Notes: generated by a model not told the origin, from the letters alone. DNA of 64,000 bases from Burkholderia sp. NRF60-BP8 (GCF_001522585.2 NZ_CP013373.1:3038001-3102000), one strand, 5' to 3'. Shown: positions 51,433-62,503, counted from the stretch's first letter. Translations and numbers: made by a program.

Positions 51433-52944
51433 TTATTCCACGTGCTCGCCGTGCAGCACCACGTCGAGGCCTTCGCGCTCTTCCTCTTCGGACACGCGCA
51501 AGCCGATCGTCAGATCGATCAACTTCAGCAGCACGAAGCTCAGCACGCCGCTGTACACGAGCGTGATCAGCACGCCCTTCGCCTGCAGCAGCAGGCTGCC
51601 GTCCATGCCGCCGATGTCCTTGACCGCGAATACGCCGGTCAGCAGTGCGCCGAGAATCCCGCCCACGCCGTGCACGCCGAACGCGTCGAGCGAATCGTCG
51701 TAGCCGAGCTTCGACTTGAGCCAGGTCGCCGACCAGAAGCACACGACGCCCGCCGCGATACCGATCACGAGCGCGCCCGCCACGCCGACGAAGCCGGCCG
51801 CCGGCGTGATCGCCACCAGACCCGCGACCGCGCCCGACACGATGCCGAGCACCGACGGCTTGCCCTTCGCGATCCATTCGGCAAACATCCAGCCGAGCGC
51901 CGCGCAGGCCGTCGCGACCTGCGTCGTCAGCATCGCGAAGCCGGCACGGCCGTCGGCCGCGACCGCGGAACCCGCGTTGAAGCCGAACCAGCCGACCCAC
52001 AGCATCGACGCGCCGATCATCGTCAGCACGAGGTTGTGCGGCGCCATCGATTCGCGCCCGTAGCCGACGCGCTTGCCGAGCACCAGGCACGACATCAGGC
52101 CCGCGATACCGGCGTTGATGTGCACGACGGTGCCGCCCGCGAAGTCGAGCACGCCGTCCGCCGACAGCCAGCCGGTCGGCTCCCACACCATGTGCGCGAT
52201 CGGCACATAGACGATCAGCGACCAGAGCGTCATGAACACGAGCATCGCCGAGAACTTCATGCGATCGGCGAACGCGCCGCAGATCAGCGCCGGCGTGATG
52301 ATCGCGAACGTCATCTGGTAGACGAAGTAGACCGATTCCGGAATCGTCGACGCGAGATGGCTGACCGTCAGCGTCGTCGCCTTGTCGCCCTTGATGTAGT
52401 TCATCCCGTGCAGGAACACGCGCGACAGGCCGCCGATGAAGCCGTTGCCCGGCGTGAACGCGAGGCTGTAGCCGACCACCGTCCACAGCACCGTGATCAG
52501 CGCGGTGATCGCGAAGCTTTGCATCACGGTCGCGAGCACGTTCTTCTTGCGGACCATGCCCGCGTAGAACAGCGCGAGGCCGGGGATCGTCATGAACAGC
52601 ACGAGCGCGGTGGACGTGAGCATCCACGCGGTGTCGCCCGCGCTGATCTTCGACGAATCGACCGAGAACGGCGCGGTGGGCGCCGCCGGGGCGGCCGGCG
52701 CGGATGCGGCGGCCGATGCGTCGGCCGCGCCCGAAGCGGGTGCGGCAGCGGCGGCGGATGCGTCGGCGGCCGGCGTCGAAGCGGGTGCGGCGGCAGCCGA
52801 TGCGTCGGAAGTGGCGGCGGCCGGCGCGGAAGCAGCCGCGGCGGAACCAGCCGCGGCGGACGCCGCGTCGTCGGCGAGCGCGGAGCCAACGCCGGCCGCG
52901 ATCAGCGAGCCGGCCATCAGCAGGGACATCAGAAGTTTGCGCAT
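51433..52944 (-). CDS. amtB: Ammonium transporter AmtB with Ala-rich N-terminal extension
   Basis: This 503-residue transporter conducts ammonium/ammonia inward. A signal peptide (to about A24) is followed by an unusual stretch of about 68 residues (25-92) made almost only of Ala, Ser, Pro, Asp, Gly and Thr. The eleven-helix core then begins near GDTAWMLTSTALVLFMTIPG. FDFAGGTVVHINAGIAGL and DDSLDAFGVHGVGGILG carry the conserved pore histidines and Asp. It lies 37 bp after glnK and is regulated by it. The core (about 410 residues) has normal length, so the extension is an addition. Confidence 0.94.
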   Translation of the reverse strand: MRKLLMSLLMAGSLIAAGVGSALADDAASAAAGSAAAASAPAAATSDASAAAAPASTPAADASAAAAAPASGAADASAAASAPAAPAAPTAPFSVDSSKISAGDTAWMLTSTALVLFMTIPGLALFYAGMVRKKNVLATVMQSFAITALITVLWTVVGYSLAFTPGNGFIGGLSRVFLHGMNYIKGDKATTLTVSHLASTIPESVYFVYQMTFAIITPALICGAFADRMKFSAMLVFMTLWSLIVYVPIAHMVWEPTGWLSADGVLDFAGGTVVHINAGIAGLMSCLVLGKRVGYGRESMAPHNLVLTMIGASMLWVGWFGFNAGSAVAADGRAGFAMLTTQVATACAALGWMFAEWIAKGKPSVLGIVSGAVAGLVAITPAAGFVGVAGALVIGIAAGVVCFWSATWLKSKLGYDDSLDAFGVHGVGGILGALLTGVFAVKDIGGMDGSLLLQAKGVLITLVYSGVLSFVLLKLIDLTIGLRVSEEEEREGLDVVLHGEHVE

Positions 52945-52981
52945 CTTGGGTTTCCTCTTGTCGCTTGTCTTGTCTGTTCTG

Positions 52982-53675
<694 letters not shown>

Positions 53676-53927
53676 ATGAAGCAACCCAGCGACGTTTTCA
53701 ACGATCTGCAATCGCGCGTCAGCGATTTGCTGAAAAACTCGCCGGCCAAGGACGTCGAGCGCAACGTGAAGGCCATGCTGTCGCAAGGCTTCTCGAAGCT
53801 CGATCTCGTCACGCGCGAGGAATTCGATACGCAGGCACAGGTGCTCGCCCGCACCCGCGTGCGCCTCGAGGAGCTCGAAAAGCGCGTCGCGGAACTCGAG
53901 CAGAAGCTCGCCGCCCCGCAGGCCTGA
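53676..53927 (+). CDS. ubiK: Ubiquinone biosynthesis accessory factor UbiK (BMFP/YqiC family)
   Basis: This 83-residue protein has an amphipathic N-terminal half (FNDLQSRVSDLLKNSPAKDV) and a C-terminal trimerising coiled coil (TRVRLEELEKRVAELEQKLA). NVKAMLSQGFSKLDLVTREE matches the BMFP family. UbiK assists the Ubi complex that makes ubiquinone, the substrate of the cyd oxidase in this window. The ATG at 53676 is chosen for its AAGGAAGGGG upstream and family length. Confidence 0.9.
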   Translation: MKQPSDVFNDLQSRVSDLLKNSPAKDVERNVKAMLSQGFSKLDLVTREEFDTQAQVLARTRVRLEELEKRVAELEQKLAAPQA

Positions 53928-54238
53928 CGCCCCACCGGCCGCAAGGTCCGGGTGCGGGCCGCCTCGTGCGGCCCGCGCCCGCCACCCCGAAGCCGTTTCG
54001 CCACGCTTCGTCGTCCGTCGCTCTTCGCAGCCCCTCTTCGTAGTCCATCGCTCTTCGCAGTCCATCGCTCTTCGTAGTCCCGCGCTCTTCGTCGTCCCGC
54101 GCTCTTCGCAGTCCATCGCTCTTCGCAGCACCTCGTTCTTTCCCCGCGCCACGCCGGCAAGCGCGCACCCGATTCCTCCGAGTCCCGCGGCATGCGGCCC
54201 CGAACGGCCGTCGTCCGCCTGTTTACAGGAGCCTCGCC
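53928..54238. other. Intergenic region between ubiK and comM
   Basis: No gene is supported. It contains the 17-bp tandem repeat (54004-54135) and, just before comM, the ribosome binding site CAGGAG. A GC-rich inverted repeat at 53950-53975 (GCGGGCCGC and GCGGCCCGC) lies about 20 bp after the ubiK stop but lacks a T run. Confidence 0.6.
54004..54135. repeat. 17-bp tandem repeat, about 7.8 copies
   Basis: Successive units of CTCTTCGCAGTCCATCG and close variants (CTCTTCGTAGTCCCGCG, CTCTTCGTCGTCCCGCG) run head to tail. One unit near the start is shortened to 13 bp. The 17-bp period is not a multiple of three. No spacers are present, so it is not a CRISPR. Confidence 0.92.
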
Positions 54239-55843
54239 ATGTCGCTCGCCGTGGTGCGCAGTCGCGCGCCCGCCTCCGGCCGCGCGCCGGACGTCACCGT
54301 CGAAGTCCATCTCGCCAACGGGTTGCCGTCGTTCTCGATCGTCGGGCTGCCCGATCTCGAAGTCCGCGAAAGCCGCGAGCGCGTGCGCGCCGCGCTGCAG
54401 AACTGCGGGTTCGAATTCCCGGTGCGCCGCATCACCGTCAATCTCGCGCCGGCCGACCTGCCGAAGGAGTCGGGCCGCTTCGACCTGCCGATCGCGCTCG
54501 GCATTCTCGCCGCGAACGGCCAGATCCCGGCCGACGCGCTGGCCGGCCGCGAATTCGCGGGCGAGCTGTCGCTGACGGGCGCGCTGCGGCCGATGCGCGG
54601 CGCGTTCGCGATGGCGTGCGGCGCCGCGCGGGACCGGCGTGCGGAGGAATCCGGCGCGGGCCTGGCCGGCGGCCCGGGCATGGATCCCGGCGCCCCGCGC
54701 GATTCGGCCGCGACAGCGCGTCCGCCCGAGCTGTACCTGCCGCTCGACAGCGCTGCCGAGGCCGCACTCGTGCCGGGCGTGACCGTATTCGGTGCGCGCG
54801 ACCTGCCTGCGCTGTGCGCGCACCTCGCCGATGCGCCGGACGGGCGGCTCGCGCCGGTCGCCGCGCCCTGTCTCGACGGCCTGCCGGCACCCGCCGCGCC
54901 CGATCTCGCGGACGTCATCGGCCAGCGCGGCGCGCGACGCGCGCTGGAAGTCGCCGCCGCGGGCGGCCATCACATGCTGATGGTCGGCCCGCCAGGGGCC
55001 GGCAAGTCGATGCTGGCGGCACGGCTGGCCGGCCTGCTGCCGCCGCTGACCGACGACGAGGCGCTGACCTCGGCCGCGCTGCTGTCCGCGAGCCGGCTCG
55101 GCTTCTCGCCCGCGCAGTGGCGCCGCCGGCCGTTTCGCGCGCCGCATCACTCGTCGAGCGCCGCCGCGCTGGTCGGCGGCCGCAATCCGCCGCAGCCGGG
55201 CGAAATCACGCTCGCGCACCTCGGCGTGCTGTTTCTCGACGAACTGCCGGAATTCGACCGGCACGTGCTGGAAATGCTGCGCGAGCCGCTCGAAGCCGGC
55301 CGCATCACGATCTCGCGCGCGGCCCAGCAGGCCGACTTCCCCGCCGCGTGCCAGCTGATCGCCGCGATGAACCCGTGCCCGTGCGGCTGGCACGGCGATC
55401 CGTCCGGGCGCTGCCGCTGCTCGCCGGACGCGGCCGCCCGCTATCTGCGCAAGCTGTCGGGGCCGCTGCTCGACCGCATCGACATCCAGATCGACCTGCC
55501 CGCGCTGTCGCCGGCCGAACTCGCGACCCGCGCGACGGCGCCCGGCGAGCCGAGCGCGGCGGTGGCGGCCCGGGTCGCGCAGGCGCGTGCGCTGCAGCTC
55601 GAGCGACAGGGGAAGACGAATCACATGCTGAGCGGCCGCGAAACCGACGACCTGTGCCGACCGACCGACGAAGGCGAGCGGCTGCTGCGCGAGGCCGGCG
55701 AGCGCTTCGGCTGGTCGGCGCGCGCGTATTTCCGCGTGCTGAAAGTCGCGCGGACGATCGCCGATCTGGCCGGCGACCCGCTGCCGACGGCCGCGCAGAT
55801 CGCCGAGGCGATCCGCTACCGGCGCGCGTTGACGGCGCCGTGA
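54239..55843 (+). CDS. comM: ComM/YifB-family Mg-chelatase-like AAA+ ATPase
   Basis: This 534-residue protein begins with MSLAVVRSRA and a ChlI-like N-terminal domain (VEVHLANGLPSFSIVGLPDL, ITVNLAPADLPKESGRFDLP). The AAA+ core has Walker A MVGPPGAGKSMLAARLA (about 248), Walker B GVLFLDELPEF and the cysteine-bearing ACQLIAAMNPCPCGWHG. ComM is a helicase that drives branch migration in natural transformation; a link to ComF, also in the window, is suggestive only. AGGAG lies 6 bp before the ATG. Confidence 0.93.
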   Translation: MSLAVVRSRAPASGRAPDVTVEVHLANGLPSFSIVGLPDLEVRESRERVRAALQNCGFEFPVRRITVNLAPADLPKESGRFDLPIALGILAANGQIPADALAGREFAGELSLTGALRPMRGAFAMACGAARDRRAEESGAGLAGGPGMDPGAPRDSAATARPPELYLPLDSAAEAALVPGVTVFGARDLPALCAHLADAPDGRLAPVAAPCLDGLPAPAAPDLADVIGQRGARRALEVAAAGGHHMLMVGPPGAGKSMLAARLAGLLPPLTDDEALTSAALLSASRLGFSPAQWRRRPFRAPHHSSSAAALVGGRNPPQPGEITLAHLGVLFLDELPEFDRHVLEMLREPLEAGRITISRAAQQADFPAACQLIAAMNPCPCGWHGDPSGRCRCSPDAAARYLRKLSGPLLDRIDIQIDLPALSPAELATRATAPGEPSAAVAARVAQARALQLERQGKTNHMLSGRETDDLCRPTDEGERLLREAGERFGWSARAYFRVLKVARTIADLAGDPLPTAAQIAEAIRYRRALTAP

Positions 55844-55882
55844 GCGGCCCAGGAGGACAAAATCAGGCTGTCAAGACTTGAC

Positions 55883-55891
55883 TTATACACA
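55883..55891 (+). promoter_or_regulatory. DnaA box match
   Basis: TTATACACA matches the consensus TTATNCACA at all positions. Confidence 0.6.
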
Positions 55892-56058
55892 ATTCCACGA
55901 ATCCGGCCCCGGATCGCGGCTCGTCGCGGCCTTTGCCGGGCGGAATTCGTATCCCGTTGTTTCGATTGATTTTTCTCAAAAGGAGGATGGGCGACCAAAC
56001 CGGCCGGAAGGCCGTCCCGCGCGGCTTCGCGGGAAATTCCCGCCACTTTTCAACAAAG

Positions 56059-56081
56059 TTATCCACATGCGCTGTGGATAG
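56059..56081. promoter_or_regulatory. Inverted pair of DnaA boxes
   Basis: TTATCCACA, a perfect DnaA box, is followed after 5 bp by TGTGGATAG, the reverse complement of a box with one mismatch. The pair forms an 8-bp inverted repeat (TATCCACA and TGTGGATA). Confidence 0.7.
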
Positions 56082-56176
56082 CCGAAAAACCCTCGCAAAA
56101 TCCGGCGATTAGCGTCGAAAGCTGCGAATGAACTTTCAGTTGTCACGGCGTGTCCGAGCGCCCTCGCCAGCCGTCG

Positions 56177-56749
56177 TCAATCGAGTTTGAACGAACCGAA
56201 AAATTGATCGAGCTGCTCCTGCGCGAGCGGCCCGTCGGCGATCACGACGGCCTGGTACGCGTGCCGGCCGCGCGCGGCGAGCCGCGCGACGATCGTCTTG
56301 CGCGCGCGATCGCCGCCGGCGGCGGCGCCCGCGATGCGCAGCTCGAGCCCGTTCACGGCGCCGCCGGCCGCGAGCGGCACGGGCACCGCCGCCGTCTGCG
56401 GCGCGCCTTCGAGATTGCGCGACAGCCCCGCGCGCAGGAATTCGAGCGCCGCGCGGCGTGTGTCGTCGCGATCGTCGGGCAACGTCAGCGTGCCGACCGC
56501 GAATACCGCGCCGTCGACGTGCGCGGCCTGCATCCGCATCGGCATCGACGTACCGCCGAGCGCCACCGGCTGCTCCTCGACGGTCGGCTTCGCCGGCAGG
56601 TCGATCGTGTAGCCGGCGTCGTTGTGCAGCGTGCGCCAGTCGTACGACGGCGAGCACGCGGCGAGCGCGGCGCTCACGCAGGCCAGCGCGGCGAAGTGTC
56701 GCAGCGGGCGAAAAAGGGGGCGCAACGAATCGATGACTTCCTTCGGCAT
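56177..56749 (-). CDS. Hypothetical lipoprotein of about 190 residues
   Basis: I do not recognise a characterised family. The N-terminus has a basic hydrophilic start, a hydrophobic stretch and a lipobox (ALAACSPS, Cys near residue 32), so it should be a membrane-anchored lipoprotein. The mature part begins YDWRTLHNDAGYTIDLPAKP and contains two similar-sized beta-rich segments ending FFGSFKLD. The YTIDLPAKP-to-FFGSFKL layout resembles periplasmic proteins of unknown function. The ATG at 56749 is preferred to one ten codons earlier. It is divergent from the TlpA-like gene. Confidence 0.7.
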   Translation of the reverse strand: MPKEVIDSLRPLFRPLRHFAALACVSAALAACSPSYDWRTLHNDAGYTIDLPAKPTVEEQPVALGGTSMPMRMQAAHVDGAVFAVGTLTLPDDRDDTRRAALEFLRAGLSRNLEGAPQTAAVPVPLAAGGAVNGLELRIAGAAAGGDRARKTIVARLAARGRHAYQAVVIADGPLAQEQLDQFFGSFKLD

Positions 56750-56906
56750 GGCGTGGATCGCGGCAGGCAAAACGACCATTATCCGTCGAACCGGAAAACC
56801 GGGATGCGTGCCGGCTGCCGGTGCGCGCCCCGCATTCGCGCTAAAATGAGCGCCGAATTTCGACGTCCTTTGCGTCGATCAGCGTCATCGACTCCGAGAG
56901 CACCAG

Positions 56907-57443
56907 ATGAACACCACGCCTTCCACCCGCCGCAGTGCCGGCCCCGTCCGCTACCTCGCCGCGGCCGCCGTCGTCGCGGCGATCGCCGTCGCCGGCTTCT
57001 TCGCGTTCAACGGCAAGTCCAGCGTGCCGGACGCCACCTTCACGCTGCTGTCGGGCCAGAAGGTCTCGACCGCCGGCGACCTGAAGGGCAAGGTCTATCT
57101 CGTGAACTTCTGGGCGACGAGCTGCGCGACCTGCATGCAGGAAATGCCGCAGATGGTCGACACCTACAATCGCTTCAAGGGTCAGGGGCTGGAATTCGTC
57201 GCGGTCGCGATGAACTACGATCCGCCGATGTACGTCGCGAATTACGCGCAGACGCGCCAGTTGCCGTTCAAGGTCGCGCTCGACGACGGCAGCGTCGCGA
57301 AGCAGTTCGGCAACGTGCAACTCACGCCGACGACCTTCGTCGTCGACAAGGACGGCAAGATCCTGAAGCGCTACGTCGGCGCGCCGCAATTCGCGGAGCT
57401 CGACGCGCTGCTCAAGAAGGCGCTCGACGGCAACGCGGCCTGA
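56907..57443 (+). CDS. TlpA-like membrane-anchored thioredoxin-family protein
   Basis: This 178-residue protein has one N-terminal transmembrane helix (YLAAAAVVAAIAVAGFFAF) and a periplasmic thioredoxin-like domain with active site NFWATSCATCMQEMPQ (CATC) and the cis-Pro region LTPTTFVVDKDGKI. Such TlpA/ResA-type reductases donate electrons for cytochrome c maturation or copper-site assembly. The substrate here is not known. It stands alone, with a terminator about 55 bp downstream. Confidence 0.88.
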   Translation: MNTTPSTRRSAGPVRYLAAAAVVAAIAVAGFFAFNGKSSVPDATFTLLSGQKVSTAGDLKGKVYLVNFWATSCATCMQEMPQMVDTYNRFKGQGLEFVAVAMNYDPPMYVANYAQTRQLPFKVALDDGSVAKQFGNVQLTPTTFVVDKDGKILKRYVGAPQFAELDALLKKALDGNAA

Positions 57444-57496
57444 GCGCCGCCCGAGCCGGCCGGAAGGCGCGCGCACCGCGCCGTTCCGGCACGCAA

Positions 57497-57541
57497 CGGA
57501 CCGCATGACCGGACACCCCGGTTCCGCGGTCCGTTTGCTTT

Positions 57542-57544
<3 letters not shown>
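57497..57544. terminator. Probable terminator between the TlpA-like gene and dctD
   Basis: ACGGACCGC and GCGGTCCGT form the outer stem and ACCGG and CCGGT an inner stem, followed by TTGCTTTT. It lies between two convergent genes. Confidence 0.7.
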
Positions 57545-58894
<1,350 letters not shown>

Positions 58895-58976
58895 CGTACT
58901 CACTCGCTCCTGACAAGCCGCGCGGCGCGCGCGGCATCTCGTTGATGCCGGTCGTTCGCCGACCGGCCTGCTCACG

Positions 58977-60872
58977 CTAATGCGAGCCCGCCGGCTCGGA
59001 CACGGAGTCCGGATGATGCGTGCGGGCGCGCCGCAGCGTCAAGACGAACAGCGCGCCGCCCGACGGTGCGTTGCGTGCGGTCAGCGCGCCGCCCGCGTCG
59101 CTCGCGATCGACGACGAGATCGCGAGACCGAGCCCGAGCCCGCGCCCCATTTCCTTGGTCGTGAAGAACGGCTCGAACAGGCGCGGCAACAAATCGGGCG
59201 CGATGCCGCAGCCGTTGTCGCGCACCTCGACCGCGAGCGTCGCGGCCGACACCGCGATCGTGACCTCGATGGCCGGCGCCGCGACGCCGGCCACCGCGTC
59301 GAGCGCGTTGCCGAGCAGGTTGATCAGCACCTGTTCGAGGCGCAGGTCCTCGCAGCGCGCGACGAGTTCGGGATAGTCGCGCGCCAGATCGAGCGGCGCG
59401 TCGTGCGCGGGCGAGACGGTCGCGTCGTGCAGCGTCAGCGTGAGCGCGACGCCGCGCAGGCGCTCGTCGAGCAGCGACAGCACGCTGCGCAGCGCGCGCA
59501 CGACGAGCGCCTGCTCGTTGCGCGGCTTCGCGCGGCCGACGAACAGCTTCAGCTGGTTGGTGATCTTGCCCATCCGCTCGGTGAGCGCGGCGATCGCCTC
59601 GAGATTCTCGCGCGCGGCGGCCTGCTCGCCGCGATCGAGCAGCACGCGCGTGTTGTCCGAGAAGCTGCGCAGCGCCGCGAGCGGCTGGTTCAGTTCATGC
59701 GTGATGCCGGCCGCCATCTGGCCGAGCGCGGCGAGCTTGCTCGCCTGGATCAGTTCGTCGTGCGCGGCGCGCAGTTCCTGCTCCGCGCGGATCCGGTCGC
59801 CGACTTCCTTCTGCAATCGCTCGTTCGCTTCAGACAGGTCGGCCGTGCGCTCCTCGACGCGCCGGTTCAGTTCCGCGTACGCCTGCTGCAGCAGCGCGCG
59901 GCCGCGGATCATCTCGCGCACGCGGGCGCGGCGCATCCGCCAGTAGAACGCGAGCAGCGCGACCGACACGAAGCCGAAGCCGGTGACGATCGTGGCGTTG
60001 CGCGCATCGGCATCGATCGGCGCGATCGGCGCGAGCGTGACGAGCAGCCAGTCGGGCTCGCCGATCCGGCGCTTGCTGGCGAGAAAGCGCGGCGCGCGCC
60101 GGCCGGCACCGAGGCGCACGATCTCCGCATCGGCGCCAAGCGTCTGCTCGACACGCAGCGGCAGCGGCGTGACCGGTTGCTGCGCGTACTGGCGCGTTTC
60201 GTAGATCGACGCGGCGACGGGCCCCGTGAGCGGGCGCAGCGTGTGGTACTTCCACGCGGGCACGGACGACAGGAACACGACGCCGTGATCGTCCACGACG
60301 ACGAGCGGCTCGGACGCGTCGGCGCCCTGGAACCATTCGAGATTGAGCTTCACGACGACGACGCCCGCGATCTTGCCGTCGCGCCACACGGGCTGCGAGA
60401 TGTAGTAGCCGGGATCGCGCGAGATCGTGCCGATCCCGAAGAAGCGGCCGACCCGGCCGTTCATCGCATCGAGGAAATACGGGCGGAAACGGTATTCGAT
60501 CCCGACGAAGCTGTCGGGTGCGCGCCAGTTGCTGGCGGCGACGCACAGGCCGTCCGCGCCGATCACGTAGGTGACGGTCGCGTGCGCGTGTTCGTTGAGG
60601 TCTTCGAGATAGCGGTTGACGCGGGCGGTGTAGTCGCCGCGCTTCGGCTCGGCAAGCAGATCCTGCACGTACGGATGGCTGCCGAGCAGATAAGGCAGCG
60701 ATTCGTAGCGGTCGAGCGTGCTCTTGAGCGCGTTGGTGGTGCGCTCGACGCGTACCGCGGCATTGCGCTGCAGCTCGGCGACGCCGCGCTGCCACGTGAT
60801 CGTCCACGTGAGCGCGCACGCCGCGACGAGCGCGGCGGCGAGCACGACGAGGATGAGCAGGCGGCGCGTCAC
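58977..60872 (-). CDS. dctB: C4-dicarboxylate sensor histidine kinase DctB
   Basis: This protein of about 631 residues has a first transmembrane helix (LLILVVLAAALVAACALTWT), a double-Cache-like periplasmic sensor of about 250 residues (YVIGADGLCVAASNWRAPDS, RDPGYYISQPVW), a second helix (TGFGFVSVALLAFYWRM), a coiled coil and a histidine kinase core with H-box GITHELNQPLAALRSFSDN and G boxes DNGCGIAPDLLPRLFEPF and GRGLGLGLAIS. A GTG at 60872 with AGGAAG upstream directly precedes the first helix. An ATG at 60986 in the same frame would add 38 hydrophilic residues, so the start is uncertain. Confidence 0.9.
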   Translation of the reverse strand: MTRRLLILVVLAAALVAACALTWTITWQRGVAELQRNAAVRVERTTNALKSTLDRYESLPYLLGSHPYVQDLLAEPKRGDYTARVNRYLEDLNEHAHATVTYVIGADGLCVAASNWRAPDSFVGIEYRFRPYFLDAMNGRVGRFFGIGTISRDPGYYISQPVWRDGKIAGVVVVKLNLEWFQGADASEPLVVVDDHGVVFLSSVPAWKYHTLRPLTGPVAASIYETRQYAQQPVTPLPLRVEQTLGADAEIVRLGAGRRAPRFLASKRRIGEPDWLLVTLAPIAPIDADARNATIVTGFGFVSVALLAFYWRMRRARVREMIRGRALLQQAYAELNRRVEERTADLSEANERLQKEVGDRIRAEQELRAAHDELIQASKLAALGQMAAGITHELNQPLAALRSFSDNTRVLLDRGEQAAARENLEAIAALTERMGKITNQLKLFVGRAKPRNEQALVVRALRSVLSLLDERLRGVALTLTLHDATVSPAHDAPLDLARDYPELVARCEDLRLEQVLINLLGNALDAVAGVAAPAIEVTIAVSAATLAVEVRDNGCGIAPDLLPRLFEPFFTTKEMGRGLGLGLAISSSIASDAGGALTARNAPSGGALFVLTLRRARTHHPDSVSEPAGSH

Positions 60873-60990
60873 GGTCGAGGCTTCCTGACGATGCGGATCG
60901 CCTATTGTGTCATAGGCCTCCGCCCCGATACCCCGGCCGCCGCGGGCCGCACGGCCGGCGGGCCGTGCCGCCGCCTGCTCGTTCATCGCG

Positions 60991-62280
60991 TCAGACGCCG
61001 GCCGTCTCGGTCGGCGCGACTTCGGCGCCGCCCTTCAGCGCCTGGCGCAGCTTGTTGCGGTCGAGCTCCTTCTCCCACGCCGACACGACGACGGTTGCCA
61101 CGCCGTTGCCGACGATGTTCGTCAGCGCGCGGCATTCGCTCATGAAGCGGTCGATGCCGAGGATCAGCACCATGCCCGACAGCGGGATCGTCGGCACGAC
61201 GGCCAGCGTCGCGGCGAGCGTGATGAAGCCCGCACCGGTCACGCCGCTCGCGCCCTTCGACGTCAGCATCGCGACGGCCAGCAGCGTGAGCTGCTGCATC
61301 CACGTCAGCTCGATGTTGGTCGCCTGCGCGATGAACAGCACGGCCATCGTCATGTAGATGTTGGTGCCGTCGAGGTTGAACGAATAGCCGGTCGGCACGA
61401 CGAGGCCGACGACCGAACGCGAGCAGCCCGCCTTCTCGAGCTTTTCCATCAACTGCGGCAGCGCGGCTTCCGACGAGCTCGTGCCGAGCACGATCAGCAG
61501 CTCTTCCTTGATGTACGACACGAAGCGGATGATCGAGAAGCCGGTGAAGCGCGCGATCGCGCCGAGCACGACGAGCACGAACACGACCGACGTCAGGTAG
61601 AACGTGCCGATCAGCTTGAGCAGCGGCACCAGCGAGCCGACGCCGTACTTGCCGATCGTGAACGCCATCGCGCCGAACGCGCCGATCGGGGCCAGCTTCG
61701 TGACGATGTGCACGATGCCGAACAGCACGCGCGTCAGGCCGTCGATGAAGTCGGTCACGACCTTGCCGCGCTCGCCGAGGTGCGCGAGCACGCTGCCGAA
61801 CAGCAGCGCGATCAGCAGGATCTGCAGGATTTCGCCCTGCGCGAACGCGTCGACCATCGTGTTCGGGATGATGTGCATCAGGAAGTCGACGGTCGACTGC
61901 CCGTGCGCCTTCGCCGCGTACGACGCGACTTCCTTGCCGTTCAGCGTCGCCGGATCGATGTTGAAGCCGACGCCCGGACGCAGCAGGTGCGTGGCCGCGA
62001 GGCCGAGCACCAGCGCGAAGGTCGACACGATCTCGAAGTACAGCAGCGCCTTGCCGCCGACGCGGCCGACCTTCTTCATGTCCTCCATGCCGGCGATGCC
62101 GGTGACGACCGTACAGAAGATGATCGGGCCGATCACCATCTTGATCAGCTTGATGAACCCGTCGCCGAGCGGCTTCATGTCGGTGGCGAGCGCCGGGTAG
62201 TAGTGGCCGAGGATCACGCCGACGATGATGGCGAAGATCACCTGCACATAGAGCACTTTGTAGAAGGGTTTCTTCTTCAC
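60991..62280 (-). CDS. dctA: C4-dicarboxylate/proton symporter DctA
   Basis: This 429-residue dicarboxylate/amino acid:cation symporter (DAACS) family protein imports succinate, fumarate and malate. [40 protein letters not shown], the serine-rich hairpin [36 protein letters not shown] and [20 protein letters not shown] are signature segments. It is preceded by a sigma-54 promoter and followed by dctB and dctD on the same strand. Confidence 0.96.
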   Translation of the reverse strand: MKKKPFYKVLYVQVIFAIIVGVILGHYYPALATDMKPLGDGFIKLIKMVIGPIIFCTVVTGIAGMEDMKKVGRVGGKALLYFEIVSTFALVLGLAATHLLRPGVGFNIDPATLNGKEVASYAAKAHGQSTVDFLMHIIPNTMVDAFAQGEILQILLIALLFGSVLAHLGERGKVVTDFIDGLTRVLFGIVHIVTKLAPIGAFGAMAFTIGKYGVGSLVPLLKLIGTFYLTSVVFVLVVLGAIARFTGFSIIRFVSYIKEELLIVLGTSSSEAALPQLMEKLEKAGCSRSVVGLVVPTGYSFNLDGTNIYMTMAVLFIAQATNIELTWMQQLTLLAVAMLTSKGASGVTGAGFITLAATLAVVPTIPLSGMVLILGIDRFMSECRALTNIVGNGVATVVVSAWEKELDRNKLRQALKGGAEVAPTETAGV

Positions 62281-62487
62281 GATGGTTCCTGCTGAAGTAG
62301 ATGATGAGCCGGTGGAAACGGCGTCACGCGCGCAGGCGAATGTCTCAGGGGAGAAGGCATTCGCCCGCGCGGCTGCCGTGCCGCAACAAGCGATGCCTCA
62401 GAACATCCGACAGGGGAGGAAGGCGCTGGTCATCGATTGTCTCCTTGGTTTAATAGTCGGGCCGGGGGATGGCCGTGCTTTTCATAT

Positions 62488-62503
62488 TGCAAGGTCGATG
62501 CCA
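62488..62503 (-). promoter_or_regulatory. Sigma-54 promoter of dctA
   Basis: TGGCATCGACCTTGCA on the minus strand keeps the invariant GG and GC at the exact 10-bp spacing and matches the TGGCACG-N4-TTGCA consensus except at two positions. Transcription would begin near 62476. Confidence 0.85.

Larger units (their letters stand above)
55844..56176. other. Intergenic region after comM with DnaA-box-like sites
   Basis: No gene is supported between convergent comM and the lipoprotein gene. It is more AT-rich than its surroundings and contains DnaA-box matches at 55883-55891 and 56059-56081. A 41-codon frame at 55987 is directly abutted by AGGAGG with no spacing and is not called. Confidence 0.6.

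Noticed and set aside
54004..54135. Possible CRISPR array at the tandem repeat
   Set aside because: The units are directly adjacent with no unique spacers and no cas genes are present.
55987..56112. 41-codon frame after AGGAGG in the comM downstream region
   Set aside because: The Shine-Dalgarno-like sequence abuts the ATG with no spacing, and the frame runs across the DnaA boxes.
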